Under the pieces are notes generated by a model, which ran no database searches, was not told the DNA's origin, and worked only from the letters and a program-made list of their open reading frames with translations. From Streptomyces sp. CB01580 (GTDB lineage Bacteria; Actinomycetota; Actinomycetes; Streptomycetales; Streptomycetaceae): a stretch of 64,000 bases of DNA. The stretch is taken from positions 35,229 through 99,228 of the forward strand of contig NZ_LIXJ01000008.1 of NCBI RefSeq assembly GCF_001905795.1. Reading direction: 5' to 3'. A program made the position numbers and the translations under genes. Position 1 is the first letter of the stretch. Each line of letters starts with the position of its first letter. Positions 26,532 through 36,055 of this stretch are shown here, piece after piece.

Positions 26532-28184
26532 TCAGGCCCCTTCGGGACGCTCCTCGCGAAGACGGAAACGCTGCAGCTTCCCGGTCGCCGTGCGGGGGAG
26601 GGCGGGCAGGAACTCGATGACGCGCGGACACTTGTACGGGGACAGCTCGCCCTTCACGTACGTACGCAACGCCTCGGCCGACAGCTCCGCGCCCGCGCGC
26701 AGCACCACGTACGCCACCACGATCCGGCCGCGCAGCTCGTCCGCCCCGCCCACCACCGCCGCCTCCGCGACCGAGGGATGGCGCAGGAGGACGTCCTCGA
26801 CCTCGGGGCCCGCGATGTTGTAGCCGGAGGAAATGATCATGTCGTCCGCGCGGGCGACGTAATGGAAGTAGCCGTCCGCGTCGCGCACATAGGTGTCGCC
26901 GGTGATGTTCCAGCCGTGTGCCACGTACTCCCGCTGGCGCTCGTCGGCGAGGTAGCGGCACCCGATGGGACCGCGCACCGCGAGGAGACCGGGTTCCCCG
27001 TCCGGCACCTCTCGCCCCTCGCGGTCCAGCACCCGGGCCTGCCAGCCGGGCACGGGAACGCCGGTGGTGCCGGGGCGCACCGCGTCGTCGGCGGCGGAGA
27101 CGAAGATGTGCAGCAGCTCGGTGGCGCCGATGCCGTTGATGATGCGCAGCCCCGTCCGCTCGTACCAGGACCGCCAGGTGGCGGCCGGAAGGTTCTCCCC
27201 GGCGGAGACGCAGCGCCGCAGCGCGCTCAGGTCGTGCGCGTCCACGTGGTCGAGCATCAGGCGGTAGGCGGTCGGCGCGGTGAACAGGACCGAGACCCGG
27301 TGGGCGGCGAGCGCGGGCAGCAGCCGCTTCGGACCGGACTGTTCGAGCAGCAGCGCACTGGCACCGGCCCGGAGCGGGAAGACCACCAGACCGCCGAGTC
27401 CGAAGGTGAAGCCGAGCGGGGGACTTCCCGCGAACACGTCGTCGGGCGTGGGGCGCAGCACATGGCGCGAGAACGTGTCCGCGATGGCGAGCACGTCCCG
27501 ATGGAAGTGCATGCAGCCCTTGGGGCGACCGGTGGTGCCCGAGGTGAACGCGATCAGCGCGACGTCGTCCGCCGCCGTGTCCACCGGGACGTACGGCTCT
27601 CTTCCGTCCTCGGCCCCGTTCTTGGTGACGGCCCCGGCCCCCGCCCCGGTCAGGCGGAGCAGATCGTCCGGTGCGTCACCCCCGTACACCGTGATCCGCA
27701 GCCCCGGCACCTCTGCCCGCACCAGGTCGTCGACCGACCGGACGTCGCACAGGGCGTGGCTCACCCGGGCGATCGAGCAGATGGTGGCGAGTTCGGCCGC
27801 CCGCTGCCGGTCCAGGACCGTGACCGCTATGGCGCCCGCCTTCAGCACCGCGAGCCAACAGGCGGCCAGATGGGGGGTGGTGGGACCGCGCAGCAGCACC
27901 CGGTTGCCGGGGACGACCCCCAGACCGGAGGTCAGGACGTGGGCGATCCGGTCCACCCGCTCCCGCAGCTCCCCGTAGCTCCACACCCCGCCGTCGGGGG
28001 TGCGGAAGGCGGGACGGTCCGGGCCCAGCCGGTCGACGGTCCGGTCCAGGAGTTCCGCCGCGCAGTTGAGCCGGGCCGGATAGCGCAGTTCGGGGAGATC
28101 GAAGAGCAGGTCCGGCCACTGGTCCGAGGGAGGGAGGTGCTCCCGGGCGAAGGTGTCGAGGTGCGCTGAGGTCTTCGGGTCCAT
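26532..28184 (-). CDS. Benzoate/2-aminobenzoate-type CoA ligase
   Basis: 550 aa acyl-CoA synthetase of the ANL superfamily. P-loop FTSGTTGRPKG, A5-type GIGATELLHIF (a hallmark of the benzoate and 2-aminobenzoate CoA ligase clade) and catalytic Lys in PRTATGKLQRF are all present. It would activate an aromatic acid with ATP and CoA, feeding the fused monooxygenase/reductase. Transcribed divergently from the acyl-CoA dehydrogenase gene. The aromatic acid is inferred to be anthranilate or salicylate from the gene set. Confidence 0.87.
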   Translation of the reverse strand: MDPKTSAHLDTFAREHLPPSDQWPDLLFDLPELRYPARLNCAAELLDRTVDRLGPDRPAFRTPDGGVWSYGELRERVDRIAHVLTSGLGVVPGNRVLLRGPTTPHLAACWLAVLKAGAIAVTVLDRQRAAELATICSIARVSHALCDVRSVDDLVRAEVPGLRITVYGGDAPDDLLRLTGAGAGAVTKNGAEDGREPYVPVDTAADDVALIAFTSGTTGRPKGCMHFHRDVLAIADTFSRHVLRPTPDDVFAGSPPLGFTFGLGGLVVFPLRAGASALLLEQSGPKRLLPALAAHRVSVLFTAPTAYRLMLDHVDAHDLSALRRCVSAGENLPAATWRSWYERTGLRIINGIGATELLHIFVSAADDAVRPGTTGVPVPGWQARVLDREGREVPDGEPGLLAVRGPIGCRYLADERQREYVAHGWNITGDTYVRDADGYFHYVARADDMIISSGYNIAGPEVEDVLLRHPSVAEAAVVGGADELRGRIVVAYVVLRAGAELSAEALRTYVKGELSPYKCPRVIEFLPALPRTATGKLQRFRLREERPEGA

Positions 28185-28428
28185 GAAGGATCGCCCCCTT
28201 GTCGCCTCTGGAGCGTATCGTTCGGGTGACGGTAGTCAACGGTCCGCGATGGACAAAGAGGCGCGAAACCGTCGAAGGGCCGGCGTGCGGACCGGGTACG
28301 GAACATGACGTACCGAGAGGTCCGGTGGGCGGAGGACGGAAGTCCGGCGGAAAGGAGACGCAAGAACGGGGAAGACGACAGTAACGAGAAGGACGACTCA
28401 GACGAGACGCGACAGGAGAGACGCCGCG
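28185..28428. promoter_or_regulatory. Divergent promoter region of the aromatic-CoA genes
   Basis: 244 bp with no gene, between the divergent ligase and dehydrogenase genes. It likely carries promoters in both directions. No convincing palindromic operator could be picked out by eye. Confidence 0.4.
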
Positions 28429-29589
28429 ATGACGGCATTCTCGCTCGATCCGGCACAGACCTCGTGGTGCGAGGAGTTGAGAGCCCTCGCCGAACAGCGA
28501 CTGCGGCCCCTCGCCGAAAAGGGCGAACCGGGCCACGTGAACCGCCCCTTGATCGCCGCGCTCGGCGCGTCGGGTCTGCTCGACCGGATGTTGGACTCCG
28601 GAGCGCTCGACCTCTGTCTGCTCCGCGAATCCCTGGCCCGTGGCTGTACCGAGGCGGAGACCGCCCTGGCCCTCCAGGGGCTCGGCAGCCACCCGGTGCT
28701 CCGGGCCGGTACGCCCGCCCAGCGGGCGCGCTGGCTGCCCGAGGTGCGGGCGGGGCGCGCCGTGGCCGCCTTCGCGCTCAGCGAGCCGGGTGCCGGCTCC
28801 GACGCGGCGGCCCTGTCCCTGGACGCCGCCCCCGACGGGGGCCTCGGTCCCGGTTCCGCTTCCGGTCAGGGCCGCGGCTGGCGGCTCACCGGTGAGAAGT
28901 GCTGGATCTCCAACGCCCCGCAGGCCGACTTCTACACCGTCTTCGCCCGTACGACCCGGGGGGTCGGATCACGCGGCGTCACCGCGTTCCTCGTGCCCGC
29001 CGACCGTCCCGGACTCACCGGCTGCGCACTGGACATGCTCTCGCCGCACCCCATCGGAACCCTGTGCTTCGACGGTGTCCCCGTCACCGTCGAGGACGTG
29101 CTCGGCGAACCGGACCGCGGCTTCCGGGTCGCCATGGACACCCTGAACCTGTTCCGCCCCAGCGTGGGCGCGTTCGCCGTGGGCATGGCCCGCGCCGCCC
29201 TGGACGCCACGCTCGCCCACACCGCCGGACGCACCGCGTTCGGCGGCCCGTTGAAGGACCTCCAGGCCGTCTCCCACCAGGTCGCCGAGATGGCCACCCG
29301 CACCGAGGCCGCTCGGCTCCTGGTGTACGCGGCGGCAGCCGCGCACGACGCGGGCGAAGAGGGCGTGCCGCGCCGCGCGGCCATGGCGAAGCTGTACGCC
29401 ACCGAGACCGCGCAGTACGTCGTCGACACCGCCGTCCAACTGCACGGCGCCCGCGCCCTGCGCCGCGGCCACCTGCTCGAACACCTCTACCGGGAGGTCC
29501 GCGCCCCGCGGATCTACGAGGGCGCCAGCGAGGTGCAGCGCACCATCATCGCCCGGGAGTCGTACGCGAACAGGGAGGCGTCCGCATGA
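28429..29589 (+). CDS. Acyl-CoA dehydrogenase family protein
   Basis: 386 aa. FAD/acyl-CoA binding segments FALSEPGAGSDAAAL and TGEKCWISNA, and the C-terminal LHGARALRRGHLLEHLYREVRAPRIYEGASEVQRTIIARE typical of the family, are visible. ATG start preceded by AGGAGAGACG. It overlaps the RidA gene by 4 bp and is presumably a dehydrogenation step in aromatic-CoA ring degradation or its beta-oxidation tail. Confidence 0.87.
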   Translation: MTAFSLDPAQTSWCEELRALAEQRLRPLAEKGEPGHVNRPLIAALGASGLLDRMLDSGALDLCLLRESLARGCTEAETALALQGLGSHPVLRAGTPAQRARWLPEVRAGRAVAAFALSEPGAGSDAAALSLDAAPDGGLGPGSASGQGRGWRLTGEKCWISNAPQADFYTVFARTTRGVGSRGVTAFLVPADRPGLTGCALDMLSPHPIGTLCFDGVPVTVEDVLGEPDRGFRVAMDTLNLFRPSVGAFAVGMARAALDATLAHTAGRTAFGGPLKDLQAVSHQVAEMATRTEAARLLVYAAAAAHDAGEEGVPRRAAMAKLYATETAQYVVDTAVQLHGARALRRGHLLEHLYREVRAPRIYEGASEVQRTIIARESYANREASA

Positions 29590-29987
29590 GTCCGGTGCAC
29601 CGGATCAACCCCGCCGAACTGTCGCCCCCGGCGGGGTTCTCGCACGCCACGACGGCCGTCGGTGGCCAACTGGTCTTCCTGGCCGGGCAGACCGCGCTCG
29701 ACGTGGACGGCAAGATCGTCGGCGCCACGCTGCCCGAGCAGTTCGCGACGGCGCTCGCCAACCTGCTCACCGCCCTGCGCGCGGCGGGCGGCGCCCCGGC
29801 GGACCTGGCCCGGGTGACGGTGTACGCCACCGATGTCGCCGACTACCGGGACCGAGCAGGTGAACTGGGCCGGATCTGGCGCCGGTTGGCGGGCCGCGAC
29901 TATCCGGCGATGGCGGTCATCGGGGTGGCGAGACTCTGGGACGAGCAGGCGCTCGTCGAACTCGACGGGGTGGCGGTCCTGCCCTGA
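29586..29987 (+). CDS. RidA family protein (enamine/imine deaminase-like)
   Basis: 133 aa YjgF/YER057c/UK114 fold. RidA proteins hydrolyse reactive enamines and imines to ketones and ammonia. Members coupled to 2-aminobenzoyl-CoA degradation could release the amino nitrogen after ring reduction, which is why it strengthens the anthranilate assignment. ATG at 29586 overlaps the dehydrogenase stop. Confidence 0.87.
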   Translation: MSPVHRINPAELSPPAGFSHATTAVGGQLVFLAGQTALDVDGKIVGATLPEQFATALANLLTALRAAGGAPADLARVTVYATDVADYRDRAGELGRIWRRLAGRDYPAMAVIGVARLWDEQALVELDGVAVLP

Positions 29988-30027
29988 GCGTGTCGGTCGG
30001 ACACGAACCGGCCGGCCGGTGTCGGGC

Positions 30028-30059
30028 GCCTCCGCCCCCGTCCGTGAGGGGGCGGAGGC
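30028..30059. terminator. Strong bidirectional terminator
   Basis: Perfect 12-bp inverted repeat: GCCTCCGCCCCC (30028-30039) and GGGGGCGGAGGC (30048-30059) around an 8-nt loop. It lies between the convergent RidA and monooxygenase genes. Confidence 0.75.
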
Positions 30060-30092
30060 GGAGGCCGGGAGCGGACGGGAGGCGGGCGCCGG

Positions 30093-31226
30093 TCAGTAGG
30101 GCTTCACCAGTGCGTGGGCCGCGCCCGGTATCCCGATCCTCAGCAGTTCGTCCTCCTCGGGCGTGGTCTCCAGGCCCGTCTCCTGCTTGAGCACGGCACG
30201 CGACATGGCCTGTACCCACATGGCCCGGGGGCGGCGGCGAGCCTCCCACGCTTCGAGGGCGGAGTCCACATCGTCCTCGGCGTCCAGCGACTGCGCGAGC
30301 ACCAGCGCGTCCTCGACGGCCATGGCCGCGCCCTGCGCGATGTGCGGAGTGGAGGCGTGCGCGGCGTCACCGGCCAGCACCACCCGGCCGACGTGCCACG
30401 GCTCCTCGACCGTGACCTGGGAGATCCGCGAATACACCACCGCGGCCGGGTCGGTGACCGCGGCGAGCGCCTCGGCGACCGGACCGGAGAACATCGTCAG
30501 CCGCTCAGCGAGCTGCTCGTGCGCGCGCTCCGGATCCGGACGGAAGTCCTCGGGCTCCGCGAAAACCGCTGCCAGATACATCAGTTCGTCGGTGATCGGG
30601 GTCAGCAGGGCCTTGGTGTCCTTGCCCGCGGTGCCCATCACCACACCCCGGACCCCGGGCTGCCGGGGGACCGTCACCCGCCAGTTGGCGAAGCCGGTGT
30701 ACCGGGGGGTGCAGCGGTCCCCGTAGAGCCGGGCGCGCAGCGGCGAACCGATGCCGTCGAAGCCGGCCACCAGGTCCCAGCGGCCCGAGGAGCCGTCGGA
30801 CAGGGTGACGTCCACGCCCGAGCCGTCGTCGGTCAGCTCGGTGATCGTGGTGCCGAAGCGGATCCGCGCACCCGCGCCGACGGCGGCGGAGTTCAGCACC
30901 CGGGCCAGGGCGGGGCGCGGGATGCCGTTGTTGGCGGGGACGTCGCCCATCCGGGGCTGGGGTATCTCGGCGAGGGTGTGGCCGACCGGGTCGGCGATGG
31001 TCAGGACCTCCCACGCGAAGCCCGCCTCCAGGCAGTCGTCGAGGACCCCGATCTCCCGCATGACGTGCAGGGCGTTGGACGGCTGGATGATGCCGACGCC
31101 GAGCGCGTCCACCTCGTCACGGAGCTCGGCGACCTCGACGGTGTGGCCGCGCCGGGCCAGTGCGGTGGCGAGGGTGAGCCCGCCGATGCCGCCGCCGTGG
31201 ATCAGGACGCGCAGGGGTGATGCCAT
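30093..31226 (-). CDS. FAD-dependent aromatic monooxygenase
   Basis: 377 aa, class A flavoprotein hydroxylase fold. GGGIGG near residues 11-16, the second FAD motif VVLAGDAAHASTPHIAQGA and a DG motif-like GFDGIGS are present. The substrate is not evident. Its position next to the aromatic-CoA genes suggests related catabolism, but it is on the opposite strand, beyond a terminator, and 39 bp upstream of the second conservon, read in the same direction. Confidence 0.83.
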   Translation of the reverse strand: MASPLRVLIHGGGIGGLTLATALARRGHTVEVAELRDEVDALGVGIIQPSNALHVMREIGVLDDCLEAGFAWEVLTIADPVGHTLAEIPQPRMGDVPANNGIPRPALARVLNSAAVGAGARIRFGTTITELTDDGSGVDVTLSDGSSGRWDLVAGFDGIGSPLRARLYGDRCTPRYTGFANWRVTVPRQPGVRGVVMGTAGKDTKALLTPITDELMYLAAVFAEPEDFRPDPERAHEQLAERLTMFSGPVAEALAAVTDPAAVVYSRISQVTVEEPWHVGRVVLAGDAAHASTPHIAQGAAMAVEDALVLAQSLDAEDDVDSALEAWEARRRPRAMWVQAMSRAVLKQETGLETTPEEDELLRIGIPGAAHALVKPY

Positions 31227-31265
31227 CTCGGAGCTCTCCGGAACGGGGAAGGGAGGGGCGGGGTG

Positions 31266-31835
31266 TCAGCCGGCCGCCGCGGGCAGACCCATCAGGTGGT
31301 CCACCAGCGCCAGCAGCACGTCCCGGGAGAACGTCCGCTGACGGACGTCGCCGATCAGCAGCGGCACCTGCGGATCGAGGTCGAGTGCGGCCCTGATCTC
31401 GTCCGGGGTACGGGTGTTGTGGCCGTGGAAGCAGTTGATCGCCACGACGAACGGGATGTTCCGGCTCTCGTAGAAGTCGATCGAGGCGAAACTCGTCTCC
31501 AGCCTGCGGGTGTCGGCGATCACCACACCACCCAGCGCCCCGTTGACCAGGTCGTTCCACATGAACCAGAAGCGTTCCTGGCCGGGGGTGCCGAAGAGGT
31601 AGACCACCAGCTCGTCACTGACCGTGATCCGGCCGAAGTCCAGGGCCACGGTGGTGGTGTCCTTCTGGTCGACGCCGGCCAGGTCGTCGACGCCGACGCT
31701 GGCCTGGGTCAGATACTCCTCGGTGCTCAGCGGGGTGACCTCGCTGACGGCACCGACCATGGTGGTCTTGCCGACGCCGAAGCCTCCGGCGATGAGGATC
31801 TTGACGGCGGCGGGAGCCGCCTGACTGCTTGTCAT
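31266..31835 (-). CDS. cvnD: Conservon GTP-binding protein CvnD (second conservon)
   Basis: 189 aa. P-loop GGFGVGKTT (residues about 18-26), FGTPGQERFWFMW at the G3 region, and INCFHG in place of NKxD. It is more typical of the CvnD consensus than the copy at 5.3 kb. Last gene of the second conservon; six bases separate it from cvnC. Confidence 0.92.
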   Translation of the reverse strand: MTSSQAAPAAVKILIAGGFGVGKTTMVGAVSEVTPLSTEEYLTQASVGVDDLAGVDQKDTTTVALDFGRITVSDELVVYLFGTPGQERFWFMWNDLVNGALGGVVIADTRRLETSFASIDFYESRNIPFVVAINCFHGHNTRTPDEIRAALDLDPQVPLLIGDVRQRTFSRDVLLALVDHLMGLPAAAG

Positions 31836-31841
31836 GTTGGT

Positions 31842-32246
31842 TCAGAGTCTCCGGAGTCCGTCACGAACGGCGGCCAGCAGGCCCATGTCGGCGCCGCCGG
31901 CCGCCCGCGCCACCGAGAGCGGCGCGCGGGCAGTCAGCAGCCCCTGGGCGACGAGGTCGGCCAGCAGGATCTTGGTCACCGACACCGGGAGGCCGAGGCC
32001 GGACGCGACCTCGGCGACCGCAGAGGGCCGACGGCAGCGCTCCAGGATCAGCCGGTGCTCCGGCTGGAGCCGCCCCGGCAGGACCGGCGCACCGTGCTCG
32101 TCCCGCGGGTCCTGTGCGGTCGTCAGCACGGTGATGAGGCTGAAGTCGTCCCGCTCGGGAGCGGTCCGGCCCCGGGTGATCGTGTACGGGCGCACCATCG
32201 TGCCCGCCCCGTCCTCCCCGGCGTCCTCATCCCAGTACTCGGTCAC
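31842..32246 (-). CDS. cvnC: DUF742 protein CvnC (second conservon)
   Basis: 134 aa. VRPYTITRGRT and LPVSVTKILLADLV are DUF742 hallmarks. The GTG start at 32246 overlaps the cvnB stop (GTGA), typical of conservon operons. Confidence 0.9.
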   Translation of the reverse strand: MTEYWDEDAGEDGAGTMVRPYTITRGRTAPERDDFSLITVLTTAQDPRDEHGAPVLPGRLQPEHRLILERCRRPSAVAEVASGLGLPVSVTKILLADLVAQGLLTARAPLSVARAAGGADMGLLAAVRDGLRRL

Positions 32247-32680
32247 GCGTGCTGCCCGTCCGCGGAACCGAAGGCGTCGAATTCGCCGCGGGCCGGGGTG
32301 GAGAGCTTCTGGCCGACCTGCTGGACGAGGTTGTGCATGGCGAGGGACATGATCTCGGCGTCCACCTCCTGGGAGGCGATCACGGCCAGATGGGTGCCCT
32401 GCCCGGCCGAGATGATGAACAGCCACAGGTCCGCGAGTTCCACGATCACCTGGTGGACGACGCCGCCGTCGAAGAGCTGGCCGACGCCGCGGGCCAGGCT
32501 CTGCTGGCCGGTGCAGATGGCGGCCAGCCGTTCGGCATCGGCGCGCTCGATGCTGCGCGAATGGCTCACCACGAGACCGTCGTCGGAGAGCAGGACGGCG
32601 TTGCGGGTTTCGGCCACCGAATCCACCAGGCCGTCGAGCAGCCAGTCGAGGTCCTGGTGTGTGGCAGTTGTGCGTGTCAT
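32243..32680 (-). CDS. cvnB: Roadblock/LC7-domain protein CvnB (second conservon)
   Basis: 145 aa. A roadblock/LC7 domain (LDWLLDGLVDSVAETRNAVL, then DGLVVSHS) spans the protein. ATG at 32680 overlaps the cvnA stop by 4 bp. Expected partner of CvnD and CvnA. Confidence 0.92.
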   Translation of the reverse strand: MTRTTATHQDLDWLLDGLVDSVAETRNAVLLSDDGLVVSHSRSIERADAERLAAICTGQQSLARGVGQLFDGGVVHQVIVELADLWLFIISAGQGTHLAVIASQEVDAEIMSLAMHNLVQQVGQKLSTPARGEFDAFGSADGQHA

Positions 32681-35589
32681 GACCGTTCTTCTCTCGTGGG
32701 ATGCGGGGTGGCGGGCGGCGCGGGCCGCGGTGTCGTCTCCGAGGTCGCGCGGGCCGCGCGCGACCGGCGCTGGAAGGCGCCGATCGCCGCTCCGGCCCGG
32801 TGCGGGGCCGGTCGCGCCTGCGGGTTCTCTTCCGGGCCCGGCGGTCGGGGCACGGTGTTTCGGGTGGCCGGGCCGACCCGCAGCTCGTCCACCAGGCTGG
32901 CCTGCCGGACGCGGCGCGGCAGCGGCGGTTCCGCACCGGGCGCGGGCGGGGCGCCCGGCGCGGGCGGCGCGGCTCGGTCGGAGCCGTTCTCCGCGTGGAC
33001 GGCTTCCGGGTCCGGCGGTGCCGGGTGGTCCGGCTCGGACACCGGCAGCCGCGCCGGGCGGTGGTCGTCCTGCCCGGACCGGTAGGGGACCGGGAGGCCG
33101 ACGGTGTCCACGGGGCCCATGGGACCTGCGGGCCCGGCGAGCGGCGGGTGACCGGACTCGGTACTGGCGGAGTACGCAGCGGGGTAGGGCTGTTCCGGTC
33201 CCGCGGGGGTGGGGTAGGGCGGCGGCGGGTCCACCGGGTACTGCCCGGCGGCCGTCATGTAGGGCTGTTCGTCCGTGCCGTACGGGGACGGGGACGGGGA
33301 CGGGTGCGAGGCGTACGGCCCGACGGGCGCGGCTGTGTACGTGTCGCCGGTGGGCGCGGGCGCCCCGTACTGCTCCTGCGGTGCCGGGGGGTGCGGGGCG
33401 GGAGCGGCGTTCTCCGGGGCCGCGTAGGGGTGTTCCGCGGCGGCGGGGTATCTGGTCCCGGACGGCTGCTGGGGCTGTTCGGCGGTCTGGTGCGGCTGCT
33501 GGGCGTAGGGGGTGCTCGCCGTGTTGATCGCGGTGACGTCGGCCAGGGCGCGGCCCTGGACGCGGGTGGGCAGCGGCTGCCCGTCGGTCGTCTCCGGTGC
33601 CAGGGGTGGGGCCGACGCGGACGCGGGGGCCTGCGCGGGTGCGGGCGCGGCGGCCGGGGGCGCCACGGCCACCGGGCCGGAGTTCGGTCCGGGGACGGTG
33701 AGTTCGTCGGGGACGAGCAGGACCACGCGGGTGCCGCCGTACGCCGAGGAGCGGAACTCCACCCGCAGTCCGTGCTGGTTCGCGAGCCGTGCGATCACGT
33801 ACAGGCCGAGCCGGATGTCCTCGGAGTGGGCCAGCACGTCCATCCGGGGCGGATGGGCCATCAGCTCGTTGGCCTCGGCCAGCTGCTTGTCGTCCATCCC
33901 CAGGCCCCGGTCCTCGACCTCGATGGCCAGACCGCGGCTCACCTTGGCCGCACGGACCTCGACCGGGTTCGGCGGCCGGGAGAAGGTGAGCGCGTTCTCG
34001 ATGAGCTCGGCCAGTACGTGCGTGACCGGGCCGACGACCCGTTCCGACAGCCAGGGGCTGTCGTTCAGGTCCAGCGCCACACGCCGGTAGTCCTGCACCT
34101 CGCCCTGGGCGGAACGCATCACGTCCAGCAGCGGGACCGGCTTGCGCCAGCGCCGGTGCGGGGTGCCGCCCGCGAGGATCACGAGGTTCTCCTCGTACCG
34201 GCGCAGACGCGCGGTGAGGTGGTCGAGGTCGAAGAGATCCTCCAGGATCTCGGGGTCCTCGTGCTTGCGTTCCAGGTCGTCCAGCTTCCTGAGCTGCTGG
34301 CCGATCAACTGCTGGGTGCGGCGGGCGATCCGCTGGAGGAGCCGCTCGAACCCGCGGTGCTGGTCGGCCTGCTTGACGGCCGCGGTCAACGCGCTGGTGC
34401 GCGCCAGGTTGAGCGCGTCGCCGAGCCGGCTCAGCTCGTCGCCGTTCTTGGCGTCGCGCTCGATGGCGCCGGCCTCGGCCTCGATGTCGATGCGCTCGCC
34501 CAGGGCCAGCCGGTCGACCACGTCGGGCAGCGCCTTCTCCAGCTCCTCGGCCCGTTCCTGGAGGCTGCTGATCCGGCGTCGGAGGTTGCGGGTCAGACGC
34601 CAGGTGGTCCAGATGACCGCGATCACGGCGAGCAGCCCGACCAGCGTGGTCAGCGCCACTGTGAACAGCAGGGACCGCACACTCTTGTCGCCCTCCTCGA
34701 CCACGGAGGTGACGCGCTGCTCCAGCAGGTCCTTGAGCTGGGCGTTCACGCCGTCCATCGCGCCGCGCCAGGTCTTCTCGTCGTCGGGGTCGAGGGCGAT
34801 GAAGCCGGAGCTGTCGGCCTGCGTGGGACGCAGCATCCGGTTCTCCAGCCGCGTCTTGGTCTTCCAGGCCGGGCTGCGGACGAGCTTGTCCCACGTGGCC
34901 CTCTCGTCCGCCGACAGATACGGGACGACCTGGGTGGTGAACAGGAGCGGCTGGCCCATGATGGCCTCTTCGACAGCGGCGAACTCCTCGACGCCGAGCT
35001 TCCCGTCGGACCAGCCGCGCGCCAGCAGGGCGTCCGAGCGGGAGACCATCTCCTTGCCGTAGAAGAGGTCGACGAGCGGCTGGGAGAGCGTGCTGATCCG
35101 GCCGTCGTCGACGTGGCTGAGCGCCCCGAAGAGTTCGAGGTCCGCCGCGATCAGGTCCGAGTAGTAGGTGTACACGGCCTGCTGCTGCTCGGCCCCGCTC
35201 TCGTCGACCAGGGTGCGCTGGGCAGGGAGTTGGGCGATCACGTCGTGTGCCGTACGAACGGCGTCCCGGACCTCGGACCGGTCGTCGTCGGCCACCACGT
35301 CGGAGAGCGCCTGAAAGCTCTTGATGGCGTCGTCGGTCAGCACGCGCTGCCGTCGCAACGGTTCCTCGGCGGCCTTGTGTCCGCCCAGTACGTCGGCGCT
35401 GAGCCGACGCTCCTCCTGGAGGCTGTAGTACACGATGGTGGACGGCTGGCCGGCCTTCTCGGCCGACTTGCCCTGGGCCGCCTGCCGTTGGAAGTCCGCC
35501 AGGGTCTGTCCACTGGTGACGGCCCAGAGGGCGGCCAGCGCGACTCCCGGAACGATGGCCAGTACGAGAAGGGCTGTCCGCAGCGACAT
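32677..35589 (-). CDS. cvnA: Conservon sensor histidine-kinase-like CvnA (full-length)
   Basis: 970 aa. An N-terminal membrane helix (about 5-24), a 280-residue extracellular nitrate-sensor-like helical domain, a second membrane helix (about 310-330), a HAMP-like linker, a dimerisation region, and HATPase_c with N-box ELIENALTFS and EDRGLGMDD follow in order. The last 350 residues are Pro/Ala/Gly/Tyr-rich and probably disordered. It heads the second conservon, which has no P450. ATG 35589 lacks a ribosome site. A CTG at 35628 in frame sits 6 nt downstream of AGGAG (35635-35639) and would add 13 mostly basic residues before the helix. Confidence 0.9.
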   Translation of the reverse strand: MSLRTALLVLAIVPGVALAALWAVTSGQTLADFQRQAAQGKSAEKAGQPSTIVYYSLQEERRLSADVLGGHKAAEEPLRRQRVLTDDAIKSFQALSDVVADDDRSEVRDAVRTAHDVIAQLPAQRTLVDESGAEQQQAVYTYYSDLIAADLELFGALSHVDDGRISTLSQPLVDLFYGKEMVSRSDALLARGWSDGKLGVEEFAAVEEAIMGQPLLFTTQVVPYLSADERATWDKLVRSPAWKTKTRLENRMLRPTQADSSGFIALDPDDEKTWRGAMDGVNAQLKDLLEQRVTSVVEEGDKSVRSLLFTVALTTLVGLLAVIAVIWTTWRLTRNLRRRISSLQERAEELEKALPDVVDRLALGERIDIEAEAGAIERDAKNGDELSRLGDALNLARTSALTAAVKQADQHRGFERLLQRIARRTQQLIGQQLRKLDDLERKHEDPEILEDLFDLDHLTARLRRYEENLVILAGGTPHRRWRKPVPLLDVMRSAQGEVQDYRRVALDLNDSPWLSERVVGPVTHVLAELIENALTFSRPPNPVEVRAAKVSRGLAIEVEDRGLGMDDKQLAEANELMAHPPRMDVLAHSEDIRLGLYVIARLANQHGLRVEFRSSAYGGTRVVLLVPDELTVPGPNSGPVAVAPPAAAPAPAQAPASASAPPLAPETTDGQPLPTRVQGRALADVTAINTASTPYAQQPHQTAEQPQQPSGTRYPAAAEHPYAAPENAAPAPHPPAPQEQYGAPAPTGDTYTAAPVGPYASHPSPSPSPYGTDEQPYMTAAGQYPVDPPPPYPTPAGPEQPYPAAYSASTESGHPPLAGPAGPMGPVDTVGLPVPYRSGQDDHRPARLPVSEPDHPAPPDPEAVHAENGSDRAAPPAPGAPPAPGAEPPLPRRVRQASLVDELRVGPATRNTVPRPPGPEENPQARPAPHRAGAAIGAFQRRSRAARATSETTPRPAPPATPHPTREERS

Positions 35590-35639
35590 GGTGGTCGATT
35601 TGGTCCGCCGTGAGACGCGCGTGCGCAGGGCGTGCTCCT

Positions 35640-36055
35640 AGACGATGGTGCCAGTTTCAGGACTGGCCAGATCCGTTGAGAACTTCGACAGACAGATAGT
35701 AGTCACATCGCAAAAGATGAAAAGAAAGTGGTCTCACAGGTGCATTACTGATCAGGCACAGTGTCATCACATGGTCCGGAAGTGCCCGTTCCATACCGGT
35801 TCGCGGGGCGGGGCGGGGCGGTCGGTCGGCCGGGAGCGGACGCGGGCGGTGTCCGTGCGCGTCGGGCCGCCGCGCTCCGGCGGCGTACGCGGACCGCGCC
35901 CGGCGGCGTACGCGGCGTGCCGGGACGGGTGCGGCGCGCCGTAGGGGTGAGATGCGGTCGGGGATATATCTGTATTGAGTGGCTTTTGTCCTTGATGCAT
36001 CGTCCGGTTTCCGGATCTCGGGCCGGGGTGGGCGCGCGGCGCTCTCCGGGGCCGC
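35640..36055. promoter_or_regulatory. Divergent region between conservon and mrp operon
   Basis: About 416 bp without a gene. AT-rich stretches at 35680-35770 (toward cvnA) and 35962-36000 (GATATATCTGTATTGAG, toward mrpA) are the likely promoters. Between them CGGCGTACGCGG occurs twice (35881 and 35904). No riboswitch-like structure is recognised. Confidence 0.4.
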
